A stretch of DNA of 64,000 nucleotides from Anisus vortex. Its lineage: Eukaryota > Mollusca > Gastropoda > Planorbidae. Every line of letters begins with the position of its first letter. The stretch's first letter is position 1. The translations under genes and the position numbers were made by a program. The DNA is taken from contig OX421506.1 in the NCBI GenBank assembly GCA_949126835.1, positions 27,789,441 to 27,853,440 of the forward strand, read 5' to 3'. Below are positions 54,401 to 64,000 of this stretch, piece by piece. Below the pieces are notes generated by a model. The model was not told the DNA's origin. It saw only the letters and a program-made list of their open reading frames with translations, and did not search any database.

Positions 54401-57400
54401 GTATACTCTGCAAATTGAACTTATTTATGGTAAGCCAGTAATGAAAGATATTGATGTATTATGTATCTGATGTAAGAAAGTAAATAGCTATCAATACGAC
54501 GTAAGTTGAATTTATTCACTTAATTAAATACCTTAAAAAGATTATAGTAATGCAAGTTGAGCCATTGCCAATGTGCTGTTAATTTAATCCTTTGGATTAA
54601 TTTTATCTAAAAATGTTTATGGTATAAAAGTGGCTTAAGTAAATGAGTGTTGGGTAGACTGGGGCAGAAATCATCTCTATGGCAGATTTGTAATTATTAA
54701 AAAAAATGGTGTGATATACTATATAACTTTTCTACTAATATGTTTGACTTCTATATTTAGTAACACATATAAACCCAGTTTTATATCACAGAACGAAGGT
54801 CATCGGCGATCGTTGCATAACATGTTGTTTTAGGTCTCCCCTGTCCGCGCGGTCCGTTAGGCGTTCGTCATATGGTTGCCGTGTAGGGTAGTCGATGATC
54901 AGGTTGGCGGATTATGTGGCCGGCAAAATTGAGGCGACGTTCGGTGACCGACGTCGATAGTGGGCGTGTTTTCGTTAGTCGATAAACTTCTTCATTTGTA
55001 AAATCTCGATAAGTGATCTTAAGTATGCGTCTGAGGCATCTTTGGTGAAAGGCGTTGAGATTCCGGTCGCTTACCACTGTCTTCCTCCGAGTTTCACTCG
55101 CGTAGAGGGCGGTTGGGACTACGATGGCATTGAAGACACGTATCTTTGTTGGCAGCGATGAGGTTGAGTTCCAGAGTTGGTACAGTTTTTGGAAGAAGGC
55201 AAACGCTTTACCAATGAGACACAATGTGTCTTAGGCTGAGTCGTAGGTTGAACTGGTAGTACTGCCTAAGTACGTAAATTATTTTCAGTCATAATTATGC
55301 AGAAATAAAACATTGGCAACAAAATAACAGGTATGACTGTATAATACGTTTCCTATTAACATAAAAGGTGACACTTACATCATTAATCACATTATGATTA
55401 TTAGTTTATATTAAATAATCAGTTCCATAAAACAATTCTAAATATATTAAATAATCTGTTTCAGTTTTGCACTGTGTACATACATGTACCCTGTAACAAG
55501 GTTAGAGCTTATAAACCCTGTTTCTGTAAGGACTGTACCAATGGAACATTTCAATTTTATCTTAATATGACAGCTCGATATTTGGATTCGGAGTCTATGT
55601 ATAAACTTGCTTGGCCCATTACGCCTGAAGAGCCCTGGGCCTGGAGTAACAATATCACCTTGCCAAAGGTTTATAGTAAGTATGATCTTTATATTCCTTC
55701 TTTTCAAACAAATGTGTTTGTTGTAAATTTTTAAGTTTTATTTTTTTTATCGTATTTTAAATGAATACTATATTTCTGGCAAAAACAAAAAAAAAAGCTT
55801 TACAATTCGGAACTAAAATAAAAATACTGAAAAGCTCAAGTTTAGAATTACAATTTTAAACAAAGTATTCGATGGGACGTGGATAGTGTGGCCAGTAGAA
55901 TGTACAGGTCCCTGCGTGTCCTCTCGAAGTATGCGTGCACCTGAATTAGGGAACTCTCCCTCCAGACACTTTTAACTAGCTGGGGTTATGCCACGATTTT
56001 TTATTTAATGGCTGCAAACAGATTTTCTTATCATTTATCCACGATGCACACACAGAGGTAATAGCTGCACAACTATTCCGTTTTAGTCAAGTTTATGAAT
56101 CAGTTTATTAAAAACCAAAACAGGCCCTAGAGGTGAAACAATTGAACAATATCTCACTCGAGGTTCTTCACTGTATCAGTATTCTATTTACCACAGCAAA
56201 CTTCCACCACTGATACAGAGTATTTAGATGGGTAATTACCACAATATGATCAACAGTTTCACAATCCAAAACAACAACAATGGCGTATGTCAAATGTCTT
56301 ATTTTTTAAAGTTCTAACGCGTAACAGGTGAAGCGTAATTAAATTCGGGTTCCGTATCAGAAGTGTGGAAGTAGTATACGAAGCAGAAGTAGAATTATGC
56401 AAAATATCTTTATATGTAGATGTAGACAATAAAAATATCTTTATATGTAGATGTAGACAATGCAAAATATCTTTATATGTAGATGTAGACAATGCAAAAT
56501 ATCTTTATATGTAGATGTAGACAATACAAAATATCTTTATATGTAGATGTAGACAATGCAAAATATCTTTATATGTAGATGTAGACCATAAAAATATCTT
56601 TATATGTAGATGTAGACAATGCAAAATATCTTTATATGTAGATGTAGACAATGCTAAATATCTTTATATGTAGATGTAGACAATGCAAAATATCTTTATA
56701 TGTAGATGTAGACAATGCAAAATATCTTTATATGTAGATGTAGACAATGCAAAATATCTTTATATGTAGATGTGGACAATGCAAAATATCTTTATATGTA
56801 GAGGTAGACAATGCAAAATATCTTTATATGTAGATGTAGACAATGCAAAATATCTTTATATGTAGATGTAGACAATGCTAAATATCTTTATATGTAGATA
56901 TAGACAATGCAAAATATCTTTTTATGTAGATGTAGACAATGCAAAATATCTTTATATGTAGATGTAGACAATGCAAAATATCTTTATATGTAGATGTAGA
57001 CAATGCAAAATATCTTTATATGTAGATGTAGACAATGCAAAATATCTTTATATGTAGATGTAGACAATGCAAAATATCTTTATATGTAGATGTAGACAAT
57101 GCAAAATATCTTTATATGTAGATGTAGACAATGCAAAATATCTTTATATGTAGATGTAGACAATGCAAAATATCTTTATATGTAGATGTAGACAATAAAA
57201 AATCTGAAATGTTCTGTCGATCATTCGTATGGCGACCAATCATGATCGTTTGGAACGGGGACGGGCCGATTCCTCAGTCGGAAATTTTTTTCTCCTGTCA
57301 ATCTGTATAAAGAAATAAACAAATCAGAATTGAGGGATGTCCAGGTGCATGAATCAGATTTAAAAAAATATAAATTGTTAGAGTTTCTTTTGTATTTATT

Positions 57401-58955
57401 ATAGTGGGGCTTATTTTATTTAAAACTACGGGTCTAGTTTTTTCGTTTGTAATTTGTAAACAAACAATGCATATTATATAATAATACTAATATAATAATA
57501 ATATGTATATATTCTTTGTTCCGTGATAAACCACGGTATATTTATAGTATTCTATAATGATAATGCTTTTTTAGTAACTATAATTTGTTATTATTGAATA
57601 TTTTTAAACAGACCCGGAACATTCACTCCTGCTTGTTGGTACACAAGTTATCGATCCTGAACTGTGTGAAGCTACGTTTCATGTTAATGATATATTGCGA
57701 TGGTGTGTCTATGACTTAGCTGATCACACCTTGGCTATTACTTACGATTTTGGATCGTTTACTTCAACTACTAATTGTGTGGAACACCCCACGGATAGCA
57801 AATTTACTTCACACTTCAATGTTTCATATGAGGAACATAGTGGATGCATGAGAAAAAAGACTTTTACTTGTCGTTATAGTGGTAAGTATTTTTTGTATTT
57901 ATATTAAACAAGTAGTTATGCTCCTCAAAATGACGTAGAAACGAATGATTACAGAAAGCTTTGTTATTGTTTACGGTCACCCAGGCCCTGGAACATGCAT
58001 ATGAATTGTTCCTGTAAAGCTTCTGGTATCAAAAAGTATCCATAAAAAAGTAGCGAACGTTTGTGCTGACTTGACTTCTTATCAATAATATTAAACTAAC
58101 AATAATGCTATCAAAAAGAAAAAAAACTTAAATACCTAACAATCGTTAAAAAAAAAAACAAAGGCAATATCAATAATACTTCGCAGTACGGGAAAACCCA
58201 GTCCCGAAACCAACATAATTTGAAAGCATTTTTAAAGGGACATCGATCTCAAATAGCGCTCAGTTTATAACCTTAACATAATATATATTTTTATAAATAT
58301 CTGAATGAATTAAGCAATATTTTTTATATAATAAACATTTCATTAGGAGGACGTTTCCAGTCCGTTTAACTTTTGTTCCGATCTGTCAATCGGTCTAGGA
58401 GTTATAGAGAAGAAACTGATAAATATATATAATTATATAAATAGACATATATATATAAACAAACTCAAGGTAATTATGTATATTGATTAGTATTATAGAA
58501 ACTGAATATTTAAATATTTGAAATAGCATTTGGATATATACGAAACGCAACGACCTAGCAGCTAGCAACTGATTTGGTGAGTTAAAGGTCAAAAGTTCAA
58601 ATCACAATAAAGGCTTGTATTTTGTCCAAGTCTTTGGGTGTCCCTGAGTCTACAAAGTTCTGATTTTGAAAAAGATAAAGACTAATGAGCATTTTGCTGG
58701 CCCCACAATCCTCTAGTATCCGTGCCCATAGAAGCTCATCAACGCTGTTTCACAGGCCAAAAAGACTAAATTGGTTTGCAAGGGGGTACTTTACTTATAT
58801 AATATAATATAAGGATATTCCAAAGTAAGTAGTGATGCATATTTTTTATTAAAATAATCTAAAAAAGTTTTTTCTTTTACATATAATAACGTTGTATATT
58901 TTCTTTTTCTCGTTAAATCTTACAGCAACATTTGACGTATTGAAATCAACAAATG
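51464..58955 (+). CDS. Gene D: secreted/extracellular Cys-rich glycoprotein, at least 6 exons, continues downstream
   Basis: Exons are 51464-51512, 52449-52484, 53292-53470, 55465-55675, 57612-57881 and 58926-58955; all have GT/AG and phases chain (1,1,0,1,1,1). Exon 1 is a signal peptide (MASNYLIVFTVVLFIT). Exon 2 is a Thr/Asn-rich linker (VPVAPKDTNTTN). Exons 3-5 form one ~217-residue unit with 11 Cys (for example PCFCKDC, LRWCVYDL, KKTFTCRYSG) and N-glycosylation sites NYS, NGT, NMT, NIT, NVS. Exon 6 is a second linker (ATFDVLKSTN) with the same phase and a homologous following intron, so another repeat unit probably lies beyond the window. Paired Cys hint at an Ig-like or receptor ectodomain, but I recognise no family. 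Confidence 0.6.
52115..52205 (-). pseudogene. Short non-LTR RT C-terminal scrap (intron 1 of gene D)
   Basis: The minus-strand frame contains GHVARSDGLPMDIMKG, resembling the GHVxRSDGLxxxIxxGT segment of RTE-like proteins. It is too short to be sure. Confidence 0.35.
52660..52920 (+). repeat. Short proto-array in intron 2 of gene D
   Basis: TCATACCTATAA words recur, with a clean duplication of GATAGCTAGCCAGATGATAC (52761 and 52814). The corresponding intron after exon 6 carries the same seed expanded to 3.4 kb. Confidence 0.6.
53022..53256 (+). mobile_element. tRNA-derived SINE, copy 5 (intron 2 of gene D)
   Basis: GGTTGCCAAGCGCGTTTGAC head, B box GGGTTCGAATCC, GGAGGGTGTCCCTGAGTCTA, and a TGGTACTTTACTTT end only 35 bp before exon 3. 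Confidence 0.75.
53437..54300 (+). repeat. 48-bp minisatellite copying the exon-3 end and 5' splice site of gene D, 18 units
   Basis: Exactly 18 x 48 bp. The unit is GTCATTTAAGACCAATTATA... ending CATTCTTA|GTAAGTTTAAGTTA. The first unit begins inside exon 3 and the donor TTA|GTAAGT is recopied each time (unit 2 has GTAGGT). Each unit has an in-frame TAG after the donor, so splicing at a later donor would truncate the protein. Confidence 0.95.
54790..55275 (-). pseudogene. RTE-like RT C-terminal fragment (intron 3 of gene D)
   Basis: YLGSTTSSTYDSA, a stop, then IGKAFAFFQKLYQLWNSTSS, YASETRRKTV, LNAFHQRCLRRILKITYRDF, TERRLNFAGHIIRQPDHRLP and, after a frameshift, GPRGQGRPKTTCYAT. Standard tail region; 5'-truncated and antisense to gene D. 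Confidence 0.75.
56393..57200 (+). repeat. 32-bp minisatellite, ~25 units (intron 4 of gene D)
   Basis: Consensus GCAAAATATCTTTATATGTA plus GATGTAGACAAT. Few variants (for example ACCATAAA, GATATAGAC). No splice site of gene D is included. Confidence 0.9.
58545..58800 (+). mobile_element. tRNA-derived SINE, old copy (intron 5 of gene D)
   Basis: Diverged: GTTCAAATCACAATAAAGGC, GGTGTCCCTGAGTCTACAAA, TTGCTGGCCCCACAATCC, GGGGTACTTTACTTA. Confidence 0.6.
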
Positions 58956-59104
58956 GTATGAATACTTTTCATTTAAATACAATCTAACTGTGTGCAGCAA
59001 GGATCCTCAAATATTTTACACATATGTCTTACTCCATATGAAATATATTGTTTTAAAAAAGAACTTAACTGTGGCTATAAAACTGGCACAAATTCTAAAA
59101 AACA

Positions 59105-62100
59105 TTATGTGTCTGATCATACCTATAAAATTACTACAATTGGCATACCTATACAATTATTATTCTGTTCATATCTATAACATTTCTAGTTTGTTCACAC
59201 CTATAACATTACTAGCCTGGTCACACCTATAACATTACTAGCCTGGTCATACCTGTAACATTACTGGCCTGGTCAAACTTATAACATTACTAGCCTGGTC
59301 ACACCTATAACATTACTAGCCTGATCACACCTATAACATTACTAGCCTGGTCACACCTATAACATTACTATCCTGGTCACACTTATAACATAACTAGCCT
59401 GGTCACACCTATAACATTACTAGCCTGGTCACACCTATAACATAACTAGCCTGGTCACACCTATAACATAATTAGCCTGGTCTTACCTATAAAATTACTA
59501 GCCTGGTCACGCCTATAACAATACTAGCCTGGTCACACCTATAATCTAACTAGCCTGGTCACACCTATAACATAACTAGCCTGGTCACACCTATAAAATT
59601 ACTAGCCTGGTCACACCTATAACATTACTAGCCTGGTCACACCTATAACATTACTAGCCTGATCACACCTATAACATTACTAGCCTGGTCACACCTATAA
59701 CATTACTATCCTGTCACACTTATAACATAACTAGCCTGGTCACACCTATAACATTACTAGCCTGGTCACACCTATAACATAACTAGCCTGGTCACACCTA
59801 TAACATAATTAGCCTGGTCTTACCTATAAAATTACTAGCCTGGTCACGCCTATAACAATACTAGCCTGGTCACACCTATAATATAACTAGCCTGGTCACA
59901 CCTATAACATTACTAGCTTTGTCAAACCTATAACATTACTAGCCTGGTCACACCTATAACATTACTAGCCTGGTCACACCTATAACATTACTATCCTGGT
60001 CACACGTATAACATAACTAGCTTGGTCACACCTATAACATTACTAGCCTGGTCACACCTATAACATAACTAGCCTGGTCACACCTATAACATTGTCAGCC
60101 TGGTCTTACCTATAAAATTACTAGCCTGGTCACGCCTATAACAATACTTGCCTGGTCACACCTTTAATCTAACTAGCCTGGTCACACCTATAACATAACT
60201 AGCCTGGTCACACCTATAACATAACTAGCCTGGTCACACCTATAACATAACTAGCCTGGTCACACCTATAACATTACTAGCCTGGCCACACCTATAACAT
60301 TACTAGCCTGGTCACACCTATAACATTATTATCCTGGTCACACTTATAACATAACTAGCCTGGTCACACCTATAACATTACTAGCCTGGTCACACCTATA
60401 ACATAACTAGCCTGGTCACACCTATAACATTGCCAGCCTGGTCTTACCTATAAAATTACTAGCCTGGTCACGCCTATAACAATACTTGCCTGGTCACACC
60501 TATAATCTAACTAGCCTGGTCAAACCTATAACATAACTAGCCTGGTCACACCTATAACATAACTAGCCTGGTCACACCTATAACATAACTAGCCTGGTCA
60601 AACCTATAACATTACTAGCCTGGCCACACCTATAACATTACTAGCTTTGTCAAACCTATAACATTACTAGCCTGGTCACACCTATAACATTACTAGCCTG
60701 GTCACACCCATAACATTACTATCCTGGTCACACCTATAACATAACTAGCCTGGTCACACCTATAACATTACTAGCCTGGTCACACCTATAACATAACTAG
60801 CCTGGTCACACCTATAACATTGCCAGCCTGGTCTTACCTATAAAATTACTAGCCTTGTCACGCCTATAACAATACTTGCCTGGTCACACCTATAATCTAA
60901 CTAGCTTGGTCACACCTATAACATAACTAGCCTGGTCACACCTATAACATAACTAGCCTGGTCACACCTATAACATAACTAGCCTGGTCACACCTATAAC
61001 ATTACTATCCTGGTCACACTTATAACATAACTAGCCTGGTCACACCTATAACATTACTAGCCTGGTCACACCTATAACATAACTAGCCTGGTCACACCTA
61101 TAACATTGCCAGCCTGGTCTTACCTATAAAATTACTAGCCTGGTCACGCCTATAACAATACTTGCCTGGTCACACCTATAATCTAACTAGCCTGGTCACA
61201 CCTATAACATAACTAGCCTGGTCACACCTATAACATAACTAGCCTGGTCACACCTATAACATAACTAGCCTGGTCACACCTATAACATTACTATCATGGT
61301 CACACTTATAACATAACTAGCCTGGTCACACCTATAACATTACTAGCCTGGTCACACCTATAACATAACTAGCCTGGTCACACCTATAACATTGCCAGCC
61401 TGGTCTTACCTATAAAATTACTAGCCTGGTCACGCCTATAACAATACTTGCCTGGTCACACCTATAATCTAACTAGCCTGGTCACACCTATAACATAACT
61501 AGCCTGGTCACACCTATAACATAACTAGCCTGGTCACACCTATAACATAACTAGCCTGGTCAAACCTATAACATTACTAGCCTGGCCACACCTCTAACAT
61601 TACTAGCTTTGTCAAACCTATAACATTACTAGCCTGGTCACACCTATAACATTACTAGCCTGGTCACACCCATAACATTACTATCCTGGTCACACTTATA
61701 ACATAACTAGCCTGGTCACACCTATAACATTACTAGCCTGGTCACACCTATAACATAACTAGCCTGGTCACACCCATAACATAGCCAGCCTGGTCTTACC
61801 CATAAAATTACTAGCCTGGTCACGCCTATAACAATACTTGCCTGGTCACACCTATAATCTAACTAGCCTGGTCACACCTATAACATAACTAGCCTGGTCA
61901 CACCTATAACATAACTAGCCTGGTCACACCTATAACATTGCCAGCCTGGTCTTACCTATAAAATTACTAGCCTGGTCACACCTATAACAATACTTGCCTG
62001 GTCACACCTATAATCTAACTAGCCTGGTCACACCTATAACATAACTAGCCTGGTCACACCTATAACATAACTAGCCTGGTCACACCTATAACATAACTAG

Positions 62101-62487
62101 CCTGGTCACACCTATAACATTACTAGCCTGGCCACACCTATAACATTACTAGCCTGGTCACACCTATAACATTACTAGCCTGGTCACACTTATAACATAA
62201 CTAGCCTGGTCACACCTATAACATAACTAGCCTGGTCACACCTATAACATTACTAGCCTGGTCACACCTATAACATAACTAGCTTGGTCACACCTATAAC
62301 ATAACTATCCTGGTCACACCTATAACATAACTAGCCTGGTCACACCTATAACATAACTAGCCTGGTCACACCTATAACATTACTAGCCTGGCCACACCTA
62401 TAACATTACTAGCCCGGTAACACCTATAACATTACTAGCCTGGTCACACCTATAACATTACTAGCCTGGTCACACCTATAACATAAC
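59105..62487 (+). repeat. 26-bp minisatellite with higher-order structure, ~130 units (intron after exon 6 of gene D)
   Basis: Consensus GGTCACACCTATAACATTAC plus TAGCCT. A marked unit GGTCTTACCTATAAAATTAC recurs at about 59481, 59818, 60104, 60442, 60832, 61118, 61404, 61794 and 61950. Spacings are 11, 13, 15 or 6 units of 26 bp; one is 1 bp short because of a single-base loss near 59713. It grew from seeds also visible in intron 2. Confidence 0.95.
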
Positions 62488-63449
62488 TATTCTTTTCATT
62501 CGTTTGACTTTACTAGTCTCGTCATACCTGTAATATTATTGAACTGGTAATAAGTATAACTTTGTAAATCTTTTTTTGGATGGGGTTTTGATTAACATTT
62601 GATACGTTTTCTCCCACATTATTTAATAGAAAGTGAAGATATATTAGAATTGGTATTCAATTTCATGAAATATTTTAATCAAAAGGTTTCATCCATTTCC
62701 TTTACATACATTATACATGATTTTATTCTGCGTTCGATAATGATCCTGTTTAAATGGTTCTGTCTCTATTTGATTAGTGTAATACACACAATGACACACA
62801 TATATATTTATGTATGTTGAAGACGTATATTTAAATAAAACACAAAGGTAACTTAAAGATGAAGATTAGGAGTGGCAATCGAGACTCTTAAGTCATTCAT
62901 CATGTATACACTTATATTTGTTCAGAGATAAATATTAGTATATTAGACATAGTTTAGGGAACATAATTTTAAATGAATAGTAATATTGTTAGATCATACT
63001 GTAAACATTCTTTGTTTAAGGCGGCAATTCCTTGGATTTGATGTCCATTGGCTGGATTATTTTCATGATGACTTCCGTCCACTCGGCCATTGGGATCTTA
63101 GCTCTTCCGGTTGTGTTTTGATAACCTTGCAGAAGGTACCGTTAATTATTTTTTTTACGCCATGTCATACTTTACTCTAAATAGGCCTACAGATATAATT
63201 TTGAAACGGTAACAGAACAGGTTAGGTACTTATTTTTCCGGAATTAATAAACATTAAAATTATATATTTATTTTCTTTTAAACAACCAATCATCATTCGA
63301 TCCAGCAGCCATTAGGGCAAATGCACTTCGGCCTAAGTCGATGGTGAAGAAATCGCATACTCTGTGTAGCTGTTCATAGTTGGAATACAGGGTGTTAGAA
63401 AGATTTTCTGGTTTGGGGAGGTAGACATTTCGTATGTCTTGCGGGGCCA
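62488..63449. other. End of the gene D intron, next exon not found
   Basis: An acceptor-like TTTAATAG at 62622-62629 is followed by an open frame (ESEDILEL...), but it lacks the Cys pattern of exon 3 and I do not call it. The 63268-63450 minus frame (MAPQDIRNVYLPKPE...) is unrecognised and directly follows the LINE fragment. Confidence 0.35.
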
Positions 63450-64000
63450 TTTTTTGAATTTTCCCGTCAAACTTCGTACTGCTTCTTCAACCTTACCCAG
63501 CAGCACTGGTAATTCGTTATATTCTCTTTTATGTTTGTTCTTTAGTATGCTAGTATCAGGGTTGGTCTTGGAGTATTCCGTCTATCGTCCTGTGTAGTGA
63601 CTGCTGTGTTTTCAGTAAGGAGCTGACCATTGCTATCCTTGATTAAGCTTAGTGAAGCTGGCTTCTGCTGTGTTTTTGTGAGTTTTTTTAATGCCTTCTT
63701 ACTATTACTGGCTTACTATTACTATCCTCCGCTGAGCGGCAATGACTATCAATCCATTGTTCTTTACCCTATTTAATCTCCCTACTGATTCTTGTATTAA
63801 TTAGCCTGTACTTACTTATCTGCTGCTGACTTTGCAGTTATATATTTTCGCTTTCAAGTATCATGTTAGTAACCCATGGCTGTTTCTTTTCTCCGTTTTC
63901 TTCCTATGACCTCTTCTGAGGTTGAAACGAGTACTTCTTTTAAGTTATTTGATGCCTGGCTCTGGGCTGTTTCCAGTAGCATACTTATCGTCCCCACCCT
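63450..64000 (-). pseudogene. RTE-like element fragment running off the window
   Basis: The minus-strand frames include LKKLTKTQQKPAS, LIKDSNGQLLTENTAV, TNPDTSIL and ELPVLLGKVEEAVRSLTGKF. These match the linker between endonuclease and RT in RTE-like proteins (TLKKLTK...DKxGxLLTE...PVLxxEVExAVRSLKxGK). Broken by frame changes; the RT domain proper is not reached before the similarity stops near 63450. Confidence 0.6.

Noticed and set aside
62599..62820. Next exon of gene D after the 3.4-kb array
   Set aside because: The acceptor-like TTTAATAG has a poor tract, and the frame lacks the Cys and phase pattern of exon 3.

Overview
The window looks like a piece of a mollusc nuclear genome, most likely a gastropod (pulmonate snail). 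It is AT-rich and has long introns with GT/AG borders. It is full of tRNA-derived SINEs, 5'-truncated non-LTR retrotransposons, TIR elements with intact target-site duplications, and minisatellites. The organism call is an inference; no rRNA, tRNA or other diagnostic gene is present.

Layout. 327-1485 (-) is a compact three-exon gene for a 94-residue secreted prepropeptide (gene C). 1556-7548 is repeat-rich non-coding DNA. 7549-15711 (-) is an eight-exon gene (gene A, 210 aa). 16044-20163 is a TTAA-flanked DNA transposon with a degenerate P2X7-ballast-like gene. 20676-23785 holds LINE and SINE fragments, including a 1.4 kb reverse-transcriptase pseudogene. 24145-32191 holds a recently inserted Ty3/gypsy-type LTR retrotransposon with one 1602-codon gag-pol frame and an integrase-before-RT order (Gmr1-like). 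A hAT-type MITE sits in its duplicated flank. 35697-45676 (-) is gene B (202 aa), the paralogue of gene A with six internal exons of identical length. 46150-50200 is LINE debris. 51464 to at least 58955 (+) is gene D, a secreted or extracellular glycoprotein whose introns hold three large minisatellites, one about 3.4 kb. 63450-64000 (-) is another non-LTR fragment cut by the window edge.

How the genes relate. Genes A, B and C share a plan: a minus-strand TATA-like box 56-63 bp upstream of the ATG, a signal-peptide first exon, a pro-region, and a last exon entered in phase 1. That exon encodes a short basic tail with two cysteines, ending in Trp/Phe-Gly or Trp-Gly-Arg, a C-terminal amidation signal. 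I read them as precursors of amidated, disulfide-bonded cationic peptides, perhaps antimicrobial or signalling. All exon models were assembled by eye from splice sites and reading phase; none was tested with transcripts or database searches.

A second theme is tandem repeats grown from exon ends. In three separate introns the repeated unit contains the last bases of the upstream exon plus its 5' splice site, so the donor is copied 3, 9 and 18 times.
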